From Paenibacillus_D sp047238105 (lineage in GTDB: Bacteria; Bacillota; Bacilli; Paenibacillales; Paenibacillaceae): DNA of 64,000 bases. Under the pieces are notes generated by a model. It was given only the letters and a program-made list of their open reading frames with translations, ran no database searches and was not told the DNA's origin. The stretch's first letter is position 1. Every line of letters begins with the position of its first letter. Made by a program: the position numbers and the translations under genes. Of this stretch, positions 8,905 through 17,612 are shown one piece after another. The stretch covers positions 1,178,001 to 1,242,000 of the forward strand of contig NZ_JBDFMD010000001.1 of assembly GCF_047238105.1 (NCBI RefSeq), read 5' to 3'.

Positions 8905-9312
8905 ATGAAGAAACAATTATCGGTAGCCGTAACATCACTTGCACTCGCAATCATGCTCGCAGCCTGCGGCGGCAATGACGGCGGGACAGGCACGAATAAT
9001 ACACCAGTTAATGCTCCGGCAGATACAGAGACAAGCCAAGGTGCGGCATCGCAAGAACTGGTTATTGAAGCAACCAACTTCGAATTTGACCAAGCCGAAT
9101 ACCGTGTAAAACAGGGCGAGCCGGTTCAAATTACACTGAAAAGCCCTGACGGCAACCACGGCATCTCGATCAACAACACGGATGTCAAGCTTAAAAAAGA
9201 CGAAACTGGAACGTTTACGTTTGACGCTCCCGGCGAATACCAGATCATCTGCAACATTCCTTGCGGCAACGGCCATGCCAAAATGGTCAGTAAGCTGATC
9301 GTCGAAGCATAA
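8905..9312 (+). CDS. CuA-like cupredoxin lipoprotein
   Basis: This 135-residue secreted lipoprotein has signal residues 1-20, a lipobox LAAC with Cys21, and a Gly/Asn/Thr linker to about 50. A single cupredoxin domain spans 52-135. The set His85, Cys116, Cys120, His124 and Met127 (C-x3-C-G-x2-H-x2-M) matches the binuclear CuA centre of cytochrome oxidase subunit II. The domain is freestanding: no oxidase membrane helices and no oxidase genes are adjacent. It could carry electrons or deliver copper outside the membrane. ATG follows GGAGGGGAATCCATATC. Family assignment is firm from the motif; the exact role is inference. A copper-type cluster lies 13 kb away. Confidence 0.85.
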   Translation: MKKQLSVAVTSLALAIMLAACGGNDGGTGTNNTPVNAPADTETSQGAASQELVIEATNFEFDQAEYRVKQGEPVQITLKSPDGNHGISINNTDVKLKKDETGTFTFDAPGEYQIICNIPCGNGHAKMVSKLIVEA

Positions 9313-9324
9313 GCAGGCATGCTC

Positions 9325-9393
9325 GCCCACACGGGCAATGCCATTAAGTTATTTAAGCTTAATGGCATTGCCCTCACGGAGCGGGCTTTTTTT
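9325..9393 (+). terminator. terminator with overlapping alternative hairpins
   Basis: After the cupredoxin stop, three stems share GGGC/GCCC segments. They are 9325-9328 with 9333-9336; 9333-9348 with 9358-9373 (16 perfect pairs, loop of 9); and 9370-9373 with 9383-9386, followed by seven or eight T. The last is a short conventional terminator, and the central long stem would exclude both outer ones. Confidence 0.6.
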
Positions 9394-9462
9394 AAGCTTG
9401 ATCCGCAAGGCGGGGGATCCCGGAAACATATACGCATATATTTGGACAAAACCTGCTCATGC

Positions 9463-9750
9463 AGGTTGGCACTGCGATACGGACACAATAGGCGCTATTT
9501 TGCACAAAAACCCGCCAGGAACCGGCCCTGCGGACTGACGATCCGTTATTTGCTGGTTTGATGCCCGTTAGCCCCCGTTTCTAGACCGATAACGGATCCT
9601 CTGTCCGCAAGCAGCTCTACAAACACGCCCATGCTCGAAATAGGTGCTGCTGTGTCCGTTCGTGAGCGAGTACTCCCCTCAGCGGTCTTCTTCCATATTC
9701 CATCAACCTACTTATCCACATCCAAAGTGTTGCATAATATTCTAAACAAC
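9463..9750. repeat. dispersed intergenic repeat, copy 1
   Basis: About 288 bases with a close second copy at 53317-53608 in the same orientation and a diverged inverted copy of the core at 41086-41214. Conserved blocks are CGGACACAATAG (9480), GATCCGTTATTTG (9540) and ATAACGGATCCTCTGTCC (9589). Inner arms GATCCGTTAT/ATAACGGATC and outer arms GGACAC/GTGTCC make the element highly foldable. No open reading frame is conserved between the copies. Confidence 0.75.
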
Positions 9751-9753
9751 AAG

Positions 9754-9790
9754 AAAGAGCAGTACCAGGACGCCCATGGTACTGCTCTTT
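9754..9790 (-). terminator. terminator of the ZapA-coiled-coil gene
   Basis: Perfect 14-base arms, AAAGAGCAGTACCA and its complement, separated by nine bases. On the minus strand the stem ends in CTTTCTT. It lies 26 bases past the stop of the gene. Confidence 0.7.
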
Positions 9791-9815
9791 TCCATAACCG
9801 TGTTGCATCTCTACT

Positions 9816-12800
9816 CTAGCTTTGCTCGATAAGTTCGATCCATTCGTTATACTCCGTCTGCAGTTTGTTGTACTCCGTCCGCAGTTTCATATGCTGTTCC
9901 CGCAGATCCTGAAAATCGTCCTGGATCGAACTGGCTGTCAGCTCAGCCGTCTTCATGACTTCGAGCGTCTCATTCAGACGGTCAAGCTCGTCACGGGTCT
10001 GCTCGATTTGCTGGTGCAGCTGACGCTTCTCCTCCTGCAGCTCGAGCTCGAGCTCGCGCCACTCATTCTCGGCCTGCTGGTAGTGTTCTGCCGCCTGCTC
10101 CGCTTGGTCAGTCCGGAACCGAAGGGCTGTCAGCTCTTCGTTCAGGGCAGAGATTCGTGCCGCTTCCTGTCCGGTCGACTGCCGGGCTTGCTCAAGTTGG
10201 TCTCTCAGCTCCGATATTTCCTGCTGCTGCTCCTGCAGACGGCCCTGTAGCTCCGCTAGCTGGCGCTGCTCTTCTGCTGCGCTGCCGCGGCTCTCCTCCA
10301 GTTGTCGTTTGAGATCCGTTGCTTCCTGCTCCAGACTAGCACGAGCTTCGGTCAACTGCTGCTCAGCAGCTGCCAGCTGGGTCTGCAGCTCAGCCTCGCT
10401 TGCTGCCGCACACTGCCGAGCCTCTTCCTGCTGCGCCTGTGTCTGGGAGAGATCACGCCGCAGCTGGTCCAGCTCCTTGCTTAACTCCCGCTCACGTACT
10501 GAACGCTCATGATCCTGCTGCTCGTAGACCTCCAGCAGCTCCTTCAGCTCCAGAAGTTCGCTCTCCCGTTCTGTCAAGCGGGAGGCCAGCTCCTGACGTT
10601 CCTCACCCGCAGCCTGTGCCAGGCGCTGCGCTTCCAGCATCGACAGTTGCGTCTGCGTACGCTGCTCCCTCAGCTCAGCGAGCTCACCCTTGACACTGCT
10701 AGCTTCCCCAGCCAGCTCTGTCAGCTGCCGCTGCGATGCTTCGAGCTCTGCCTGCAGACCAGCTGCCGCTTCTTCTCTGGCGGCGATGAGTTCCTGGGCT
10801 GCTCTGCTGTGGCGCTCCGCTTCTTCACGCTGTCCGCGCTCCCGCTCCAGTTTCAGACCAAGCTCGGCTGCACGCGCAGCATTCTCCTGCTCGGTCTGCT
10901 CGTACGCCGCGAGCAGCTCGCTGAGCTCCGCCGCTTCCCGTTCGCGATCGGCAACCCGCTCCTGCAGCTCTTCTGCCTCGCGGCGGCTGCCATTCAGCTG
11001 TTCCTGGAGAGCAGCTGCGGACAGCTCGCGTTCCTCCGCAAGTGCCAGCGCCTCCTCAAGCCGCTGACGATCCTGCTCCAGCTCGACCTGCAGTCTGCTG
11101 CGGTCCTCCTGCTCGGTCGCATAACGTTCCCGTTGTTCTTCTGCACCACGCTGTGCCTCGGCCAGTTCCTGCCGCAGCAACACACCAGCTTGTTCACGCT
11201 CGGCAAGCTCACGCTGCAGTGCTTGGGCCTCTTGCTCGCGCTCCGCCAGACGAGACTGCACGGCGTCCACCGCCTGCTCGAGCAGCTCCAGCTGCGACTG
11301 CAGCGCCGCTGCTGTGCTGCGGCTCTCCGTCAACTCGCTGCGCAGCGTCTCTTCGACGCCTCGCTGCTCCTCCAGTTCGGCGCGTGCTGCGTCCGCCTGC
11401 CCGCGGCTCTCGGAGAGCTGGCTCTGCAGCTCCTGGAGCTGGCGCTGACCAGCCGCTTGCTGCTCCTGCAGCGATTCGATCTCCATCATATATTCCATCG
11501 TCTGATCTTCTGCAGCCTGCAGCTGTTCCTGCTGCTTGGTCTGCTCTGCCCGGGCTTGTCCCAGCTCTTCAGCCAGCTGGCGGCCACGGCCGGTCAACTG
11601 CTCGGCCTGCTGCTCCAGCTCCGCTACCCGCGTCTGCAGTCTGGCCGCAGCCTCTTGGTAAGTCGCCGCCTCTTGCTCCGCTGCAGCCTGACTCTCGGCC
11701 AGTTCACGCTGCAAAGCCTCCAGTTGCCGCTGTAGTTCAGACTGCCGGCTCTCAAGCTGTTGCAGTTGTGTCTGGGCCGCTTCTGCCTGCTGTTCGGCCG
11801 CATGACGGGCTTGCTCCAGCCCCTCTAGGCTGGAACGGAGCGTTTCTTCCTGCTCCATCGCCTGCATCATGCCGGCTTCTGCAGCCTCCAGCCGCTCTTG
11901 TAAAGCTGCGACAGCCGATTCGCGCTCCTGCTCCGCAGCCGACAGTTTCTCCTGCCACTGGATCTGCAGCTCCTGCAGTCTCTCGCCAGACTGGGTGCGC
12001 TCTTGCTCAAGCTCAGCCAGCTTCTGTTGATGCGTCTCTTCGAGACGTTTGCGTTCTTTCTGATGTGTCTGATGCAGCTCCTCGAGACGCTCCCGGTGAC
12101 GGGCTTCCAGCTCCTTGCTCGACTGTCTCTGCTGCTCCAACTGCTGTTTAACCTCTTCCAGACGGCTGGCCCACTCTGCTTCAAGCTGTTCGGCTGCATG
12201 GCTGTGTCCCTTCTCGAGCGCCTCTTTCTCCTGCTGCCACTTCTGTTCCTTCTCGCGAAGCAGATTGTTCCAGTGCGATTCCCGGCTTTCATACTTGTCA
12301 CGCCACTCGGAATTGCGGTTCTCCTCCTCGCCGATCAGCCGCTGCAATTCGGTGCGTTCGCGCTTCCAGACCGCCGCAGACTCGTCGAACAGCGTCTGCC
12401 AGACACCTTCACGCCGGGACAATTCTTCCTCTTGTTCGACCTTCAGCTGTTCCAGCAGCTCCGCACGGGCGGTCTCCGCTTCGGCCCGAAGCTGCTCGAG
12501 CGCTTCGGCCTTGGCCGCTTCCGCCTGCTGGAGCTGCTCAGCATGCGCCGCTTTCAGAGCTTCCTGCTGCCCCTGCTGCTGCTCCTGGCGCTCGCGATGC
12601 TCACGCTCCAGTCGCTTGCGTTTCTCCTCCGCCTCCGAAGATTGCGCTTGCAGCTGTTTCTGCAGCGCTGCCTCTCGCTCTCCGGCTTCGCGCTGGAGCT
12701 GCGCGCGCATGTGCTCCAGCTGCCGCTTATGCTCCGACTGCTCGCTGCGCAGCGACTCTTCCGCTCGGGAGACGGCATCGGACAGCTCTTGGCGCTCCGA

Positions 12801-13094
12801 CTGCAGCTGTGCCTCGCGCTCCTCCAGCTGCTGGGCAAGAGCCTGATACTCCGCTTGCCGCTCGTTCAGCTTCGCACTATCCTCTCTGAGCCGATACACT
12901 TCATCGGCCATATGCACGGCCGCGAGCACTGCGATTCGCGGCAGATCCAGACGGGGATAGCCCTTCGCGAGCTTATTCATATTTTCGTCGACCATGGCGG
13001 CTACACGCTTCATCTCGTCGATGCTCGAGTCTCCTGCCAGTTTGTATTGATGCCCATATATATCAACCGTAACACGCGTACGCTGATTGCTCAT
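9816..13094 (-). CDS. zapA: ZapA domain fused to a giant coiled coil
   Basis: Residues 1-75 (RVTVDIYGHQYKLAG, DEMKRVAAMVDENMNKLA, LDLPRIAVLAAVHMADEVYRL) are a normal ZapA, the FtsZ-ring-associated protein that crosslinks FtsZ filaments. Family members are usually about 85-150 residues. This one is 1092: after the ZapA domain, nearly 1000 residues are a Glu/Gln/Ala/Leu/Arg-rich heptad sequence with no other domain and no membrane span. The ATG has AGGAGGTAAGAGCCGA before it, so the ZapA start is the true start. The frame is unbroken, and the order pheS-pheT-zapA-mutS2-DUF350 matches B. subtilis, so it sits at the standard zapA locus. The gene is about 60% repeated Gln/Leu/Glu codons, which makes DNA-level expansion by slippage plausible. 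A long spacer or scaffold at the division site is inference. Confidence 0.88.
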   Translation of the reverse strand: MSNQRTRVTVDIYGHQYKLAGDSSIDEMKRVAAMVDENMNKLAKGYPRLDLPRIAVLAAVHMADEVYRLREDSAKLNERQAEYQALAQQLEEREAQLQSERQELSDAVSRAEESLRSEQSEHKRQLEHMRAQLQREAGEREAALQKQLQAQSSEAEEKRKRLEREHRERQEQQQGQQEALKAAHAEQLQQAEAAKAEALEQLRAEAETARAELLEQLKVEQEEELSRREGVWQTLFDESAAVWKRERTELQRLIGEEENRNSEWRDKYESRESHWNNLLREKEQKWQQEKEALEKGHSHAAEQLEAEWASRLEEVKQQLEQQRQSSKELEARHRERLEELHQTHQKERKRLEETHQQKLAELEQERTQSGERLQELQIQWQEKLSAAEQERESAVAALQERLEAAEAGMMQAMEQEETLRSSLEGLEQARHAAEQQAEAAQTQLQQLESRQSELQRQLEALQRELAESQAAAEQEAATYQEAAARLQTRVAELEQQAEQLTGRGRQLAEELGQARAEQTKQQEQLQAAEDQTMEYMMEIESLQEQQAAGQRQLQELQSQLSESRGQADAARAELEEQRGVEETLRSELTESRSTAAALQSQLELLEQAVDAVQSRLAEREQEAQALQRELAEREQAGVLLRQELAEAQRGAEEQRERYATEQEDRSRLQVELEQDRQRLEEALALAEERELSAAALQEQLNGSRREAEELQERVADREREAAELSELLAAYEQTEQENAARAAELGLKLERERGQREEAERHSRAAQELIAAREEAAAGLQAELEASQRQLTELAGEASSVKGELAELREQRTQTQLSMLEAQRLAQAAGEERQELASRLTERESELLELKELLEVYEQQDHERSVRERELSKELDQLRRDLSQTQAQQEEARQCAAASEAELQTQLAAAEQQLTEARASLEQEATDLKRQLEESRGSAAEEQRQLAELQGRLQEQQQEISELRDQLEQARQSTGQEAARISALNEELTALRFRTDQAEQAAEHYQQAENEWRELELELQEEKRQLHQQIEQTRDELDRLNETLEVMKTAELTASSIQDDFQDLREQHMKLRTEYNKLQTEYNEWIELIEQS

Positions 13095-13126
13095 TCGGCT
13101 CTTACCTCCTATTCGCCAGCGTGGAA

Positions 13127-13170
13127 AAAGTCACATCGCTGTTCACTTGGAACTACTTCGATGTGACTTT
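13127..13170 (-). terminator. terminator of pheST
   Basis: Inverted arms AAGTCACATCG (13128-) and CGATGTGACTT (to about 13169) surround about 20 bases. On the minus strand the stem is followed by TTTTTCC. It lies between the pheT stop and the zapA start. Confidence 0.65.
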
Positions 13171-13182
13171 GTGTTTTCCTGC

Positions 13183-15624
13183 CTATTTTCTCAATTCGGC
13201 TCCAAAAGATTCTTCCAGTTCGGAGACGACCTTGCCATGCAGCTCAGACACTTCCTCATCGGTCAATGTCCGCTCAGGATGGCGGTAGACAAGCGACAGC
13301 GCGACGCTCTTTTTGTCCGCTCCCAGCTTCTCTCCGGTATAGATATCGAACACCTCGACCGACTCCAGCCACTCCCCGGCCGTCGCCGAGATCGAAGCTG
13401 TGAGCGCACCGGCTTCAACCGCGCGATCGACGACGACGGCGATGTCCCGCCCGCTGGCCGGGAAGCGCGGCAGCGCTTTGTAGACGATAGCCGAATCTGC
13501 CGCGTCATACAACGGCGCCAGCTCGATCTCGAACAGGTAGGTGTCCTGCAGATCGAAAGTACGCTGCTCTTCCGGGTGCAGTTGGCCGACATAACCGATC
13601 CTCTCCAGGCCCCGTCCGGTCTCGAGCAGCACCGCTGCCGTCCGTCCCGGGTGGAAATGCGCCGGAGCGGCTGCCTCGTAGCGGATGCTTCCCGCAACGC
13701 CGAGGAGACGGAAGCACTCTTCCAGCAAACCCTTGGCATCGTAGAAGTCAACCGGCTCGGCTTTGACATTCCATTGGCCCCGTCGTCTGCTGCCTGTGAG
13801 CAGACCCGCCAGACGGTGTTTCTCGTGTGGAAGCCGGGTCAGGGTCTCCTCGTCGGTATGGAAGACGCTGCCGATCTCGAATGCCGACACATCATCATTT
13901 TTGCGATTGCGGTTATAAGCGGCGATCTCCAGCAGCTGCGGCAGCAGGCTGGTGCGCAGGACGCTGCGCTCTTCGCTCATCGGCATCGCCAGCCGAACCG
14001 GCTGCGCCTGCCCGGTCATATCCGGGAACAACCCGGTCTGTGCCGGCGAGGTGAAGGAATAGTTGATCGCCTCATGAAGCCCGGCATTCGTCAGCCGCTT
14101 GCGCAGCTCGCGCCGGATAGCCTGCGGTCCTGTCAGCGAGCCTGGCGTCGACGCCCCCTCGATCGGTGTCGTCGGGATATTGTCGTAGCCGTACAAACGG
14201 GCGACTTCCTCGATCAGGTCGACATCGCGGGTGATGTCGCCGCGCCGCGTCGGCACGCTGACCTCGAAGACTTCGTCAGCCGCAACTTCAAAAGTGAAAC
14301 CAAGCCGGCCGAAGATCGTCTTGACCTCCAGACCGGAAAGCGCAGTGCCCAGGTAGCGGTTGATCTTGGCCAGCGAGACCGAGACTACCGCCGGCTCGGC
14401 TCCCGCAATGCCATCCTGCACGACTCCCTCGGCGACAAGGCCGCCAGCCAGCTGAGCCATCAGCCCAGCAGCGCGATCCAGTGCCGGTAGGACGCGCTCG
14501 GGGTCCACACCTTTCTCGAACCGGGTGCTCGACTCGGAGCGCAGCCCCAGCTGTCGTGAGGTCTTGCGCACCGTACCGCCGTCGAAACGAGCGGACTCAA
14601 GCAATATATTCACGGTATCGGATGATACCTCAGTGCCTGCACCGCCCATCACGCCGGCCAGCGCGATCGGCCGCTCGCCGTCTGTGATCACCAGCATGGA
14701 AGGATCCAGCTTGCGCTCCTGATCGTCCAGCGTCTGGATCACTTCCCCCTCATGGGCCATCCGGACCACGATGCGGCCCTCAGGGACGAGGTCTGCGTCA
14801 AAAGCATGCAGCGGCTGTCCATACTCCAGCATGACGTAGTTTGTTATATCTACAATATTGTTGATGGGACGGACGCCGGCTGCCACCAGCCGGTTCTGCA
14901 GCCATAGCGGCGAAGGCGCGATCTTCACGCCCTTGATATAGCGTGCCGCATAATGCCGGCATTGCTCGGAAGCTTGAATAGTCACATCTACATAGTCCGC
15001 AGCCTGTTCCGCTGTGTCGATGATCCGGCTCTCCGGCAGCTTGACGTCGAGTCCGGTCAGTGCCGCTACTTCATAAGCGGCGCCAAGCATACTGAGGCAG
15101 TCCGAACGGTTCGGCGTCAGATCCAGCTCGAGGATCGAGTCCTCCAATCCCAGCACCTCAGTGATGGGCGTGCCGAGCTCCGTGCCCGCGGGCAGCACCA
15201 GGATGCCATCCTGCTGCTCGCGAGGCAGCAGCTTGTCAGGCAAGCCCAGCTCCTTGGCGGAACAGATCATGCCTTGCGACTCGACGCCCCGCAGCTTGGC
15301 TCGCTTGATGTTGAGCCCGCCCGGCAGCTTGGCGCCTACAACAGCGACAGGTACATGCTGACCGCTGTCCACGTTGGCAGCGCCGCAGACGATCTGCAGC
15401 TCCTCGCCGGTTCCGACATCGACTTTGCAGACGTTCAGCTTGTCGGCGTCCGGGTGCTTCTCCTTGCTCTTGACATAACCGACGACGACGCCTGTGACGC
15501 CTTGATTGCGCGACTCCACCCGGTCGATCTCGATGCCGCCGCGCGTCATCCGCTCTGCGATCTCTTCCGCGCTCAGACCGCTAAGATCGACATATTCGTT
15601 TAACCATCTATAAGATACGTTCAC
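13183..15624 (-). CDS. pheT: phenylalanyl-tRNA synthetase beta subunit
   Basis: This 813-residue beta chain pairs with PheS as an alpha2-beta2 enzyme that charges tRNA-Phe. The N-terminal EMAP/tRNA-binding domain (about 40-155) includes VVGYVKSKEKHPDADKLNVC and ICGAANV. B3/B4 editing and B5 domains follow (DLTPNRSDCLS, TRRGDITRDVDLIEEVARLYGYDNIP). The C-terminal FDX-ACB anticodon-binding domain begins near KALPRFPASGRDIAVVVD. The start is GTG behind AGGAAGGATGAAGACAA. It is 43 bases after pheS and shares its T-box-controlled transcript. Confidence 0.97.
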   Translation of the reverse strand: MNVSYRWLNEYVDLSGLSAEEIAERMTRGGIEIDRVESRNQGVTGVVVGYVKSKEKHPDADKLNVCKVDVGTGEELQIVCGAANVDSGQHVPVAVVGAKLPGGLNIKRAKLRGVESQGMICSAKELGLPDKLLPREQQDGILVLPAGTELGTPITEVLGLEDSILELDLTPNRSDCLSMLGAAYEVAALTGLDVKLPESRIIDTAEQAADYVDVTIQASEQCRHYAARYIKGVKIAPSPLWLQNRLVAAGVRPINNIVDITNYVMLEYGQPLHAFDADLVPEGRIVVRMAHEGEVIQTLDDQERKLDPSMLVITDGERPIALAGVMGGAGTEVSSDTVNILLESARFDGGTVRKTSRQLGLRSESSTRFEKGVDPERVLPALDRAAGLMAQLAGGLVAEGVVQDGIAGAEPAVVSVSLAKINRYLGTALSGLEVKTIFGRLGFTFEVAADEVFEVSVPTRRGDITRDVDLIEEVARLYGYDNIPTTPIEGASTPGSLTGPQAIRRELRKRLTNAGLHEAINYSFTSPAQTGLFPDMTGQAQPVRLAMPMSEERSVLRTSLLPQLLEIAAYNRNRKNDDVSAFEIGSVFHTDEETLTRLPHEKHRLAGLLTGSRRRGQWNVKAEPVDFYDAKGLLEECFRLLGVAGSIRYEAAAPAHFHPGRTAAVLLETGRGLERIGYVGQLHPEEQRTFDLQDTYLFEIELAPLYDAADSAIVYKALPRFPASGRDIAVVVDRAVEAGALTASISATAGEWLESVEVFDIYTGEKLGADKKSVALSLVYRHPERTLTDEEVSELHGKVVSELEESFGAELRK

Positions 15625-15667
15625 TTGTCTTCATCCTTCCTCTTCTTCTCAGGCTGCTAATTCCGTG

Positions 15668-16699
15668 TCACATTCTCGCGAACTGGCTCAGGAAACGGAG
15701 ATCATTGGTATAGAAATGACGGATATCGTCGATACCGTACTTGAGCAGCGCGATCCGCTCTACCCCCATGCCGAAGGCAAAGCCGCTCACTTCCTCCGGA
15801 TCGTAGCCGCCCATCTCCAGGACACGCGGATGCACCATGCCGCAACCGAGAATCTCCAGCCAGCCCGTCTGTTTGCACATGCGGCAGCCATGCCCCTGGC
15901 ACTGGACGCAGGTGACGTCTACTTCGGCGCTCGGCTCGGTGAAAGGGAAGAAGCTCGGACGGAGACGGATCTGCGCCTGCTGGCCGAACATCTGCTGCAC
16001 GAACTGCAGCAGCGTCCCCTTCAGGTCGCTCATCCGGATATTCTTGTCGATCACCAGACCTTCGATCTGGTTGAACTGAAACGAATGCGTCGCATCGTCG
16101 TCATCGCGACGGTACACCTTGCCGGGGCAGATGACCTTGACCGGCTTGCCGTTCATCTGTTTCATCGTCCGTACCTGGACCGGAGACGTATGCGTACGCA
16201 TCAGGATCTCGTCGGTGATGTAGAAGGAATCCTGCATATCGCGAGCCGGATGGTTCTTCGGCAGATTGAGCGCTTCAAAATTGTAGAAGTCCTCCTCGAC
16301 CTCAGGACCCTCGGCGATCGTATAACCCATGCCGACAAACACATCCTCGAGCTCTTGGGCGACCTTGTTCAGCGGATGAACCGCACCGCTTGCCGGCGCC
16401 TTGCCTGGCAGCGTGACGTCGATCGTCTCTGCGCGCAGTCTCGCTTCGGTTTCTTCCCGCTGGAAACGCTCCTGCAGCGCGTCGATAGCCGACTCGATCG
16501 CGCCTCTGACATCATTGGCGACTTGGCCGATTACCGGCCGCTCCTCTGCGCTTAAGCCGCCCATGCCGCGCAAGATTTCGGTCAGTCCGCCTTTCTTGCC
16601 CAAATACTTGATCCGCAGCTCGTTCAGAGCACCGGGATCGTTTACCTGCTGCAGCGCCTCCAGCGCTTCGCCCCGAAGGGCTTCCAGTCTTTCTTTCAT
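15668..16699 (-). CDS. pheS: phenylalanyl-tRNA synthetase alpha subunit
   Basis: The 343-residue catalytic subunit has an N-terminal coiled coil (MKERLEALRGEALEALQQ) and a class II synthetase core with HPARDMQDSFYI (motif 2 region), RTHTSPVQVRTM and FRPSFFPFTEPS-like LRPSFFPFTEPSAEVD. The motif 3 segment is GFAFGMGVERIALLKYGIDD. The ATG at 16699 is chosen because GGAGG sits 10 bases upstream; the open frame extends eight codons further to a TTG that lies before that ribosome site. The leader upstream is a T-box. Confidence 0.97.
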   Translation of the reverse strand: MKERLEALRGEALEALQQVNDPGALNELRIKYLGKKGGLTEILRGMGGLSAEERPVIGQVANDVRGAIESAIDALQERFQREETEARLRAETIDVTLPGKAPASGAVHPLNKVAQELEDVFVGMGYTIAEGPEVEEDFYNFEALNLPKNHPARDMQDSFYITDEILMRTHTSPVQVRTMKQMNGKPVKVICPGKVYRRDDDDATHSFQFNQIEGLVIDKNIRMSDLKGTLLQFVQQMFGQQAQIRLRPSFFPFTEPSAEVDVTCVQCQGHGCRMCKQTGWLEILGCGMVHPRVLEMGGYDPEEVSGFAFGMGVERIALLKYGIDDIRHFYTNDLRFLSQFARM

Positions 16700-16724
16700 A
16701 GCTGTTTCGCCTCCTGATTCCAAA

Positions 16725-17000
16725 TAAAAAAGGCCCTTTCTCCCCGCAAGGGACGAAAGAACCGTGGTACCACCCTAATTCGGACTGCCAAGCACACGAA
16801 AAGCACGCGCTGCAATCCCTTAGCCAGATAACGGTCTGATGCCGGCGCCTCCTACAGTTGCATGACGCGGGGCGCCAGCCGTTCAGAGGGCTGCTCCGGA
16901 GCGAACTTCGGCAGCCTGATGCTGTGAAGACACTCTCAATCGCGGCGTCCTCTCCCTGTTCAGTAGCACTGCTTACTCTTCTCCATCACTGCATTTGTTA
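16725..17000 (-). ncRNA. T-box riboswitch controlling pheST
   Basis: The conserved T-box AGGGTGGTACCACGG is at 16762-16776 on the minus strand. It is followed by a terminator whose stem pairs GTCCCTTGCGGGG-side bases and ends GGCCTTTTTT next to the pheS ribosome site. Upstream, the AGTGATGGAGAAGAGTA segment is the usual stem I K-turn region. UUC (Phe) triplets occur in the expected specifier area (GTCTTCAC and GAAGTTCGC); I cannot decide which is the specifier. Uncharged tRNA-Phe is expected to favour the antiterminator and raise pheST expression. A TATAAT lies at about 17008-17013 with a weak -35. Confidence 0.93.
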
Positions 17001-17040
17001 TTTGCTTATTATAGCTTACCTCAGCCGTCTCGCGCAAGCT

Positions 17041-17300
17041 TGGAGATTTCCTTGTCAAGAAGGCTTGCTGGAGTAAGGGCGTGTCATAAATTCCGCTGCG
17101 TTTTGTAGGACAGGCATTACGGGATTGAACGTGATTTTGCTGCCGCTAAAACGCTGTATCGCCGTGACGAATCGGTCGCTACTCCAAGTGGATGAAAGGT
17201 CAATGGCGTGTCGTTTGAACTCGTAGATGTGATTATGCGGCCCTAGGTTGTAATTAAATGCAGGACATGGATTCAGATTTTGGGCCAGCGGTAAGCTTCC
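17041..17300. other. intergenic stretch with no recognised feature
   Basis: About 260 bases between the T-box promoter and the anti-sigma gene. No open frame with a ribosome site, strong hairpin or known element was seen. Confidence 0.4.
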
Positions 17301-17612
17301 TCATTTTTTGTTGAGCCAATCGCGCAGCTCGGATTCCAGGAAGATGCCTGAATCCAGAGCAATCAACGGTCCTGTACCCGGAGAGGGCTCAGGCAATGAC
17401 GAGTTAAGCAGCCAGAACGCGATGACGATGCCGATAAACCCAACAGCCAAAGTTGCTGGAACGTGGATGCGTATCTCACGCTGCCACCAAGAGAGCGACG
17501 TTTGAGACCGCCTCATAACCTTCTCCATCATCTCCGCTGTAAATTCCACGTCCCTGGTCTCCTCGTCGAGCTGCTCTATGATCTGTACCTTGTTCTTCTC
17601 AGTCAAGTTCAA
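17301..17612 (-). CDS. putative anti-sigma factor, single-span membrane protein
   Basis: A 103-residue protein with a cytoplasmic N-terminal helix-rich part (MNLTEKNKVQIIEQLDEETRDVEF), one membrane helix (about 50-69, VPATLAVGFIGIVIAFWLL) and a short external tail. It starts with TTG overlapping the sigma-factor stop by four bases (TTGA), so the two are translationally coupled. Small one-span proteins in this position usually bind the ECF sigma factor. No ZAS-type zinc motif (HxxxCxxC) is present, so the anti-sigma role rests on context. Confidence 0.6.
   Translation of the reverse strand: MNLTEKNKVQIIEQLDEETRDVEFTAEMMEKVMRRSQTSLSWWQREIRIHVPATLAVGFIGIVIAFWLLNSSLPEPSPGTGPLIALDSGIFLESELRDWLNKK

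Noticed and set aside
10509..11735. A 408-residue plus-strand frame and other long frames inside 9816-13094
   Set aside because: They are antisense shadows of the low-complexity coiled-coil gene, rich in Leu/Gln/Ser runs, with no ribosome sites or conserved motifs.
17041..17300. Possible insertion-sequence remnant upstream of the T-box
   Set aside because: No terminal repeats, transposase motif or target duplication could be identified.
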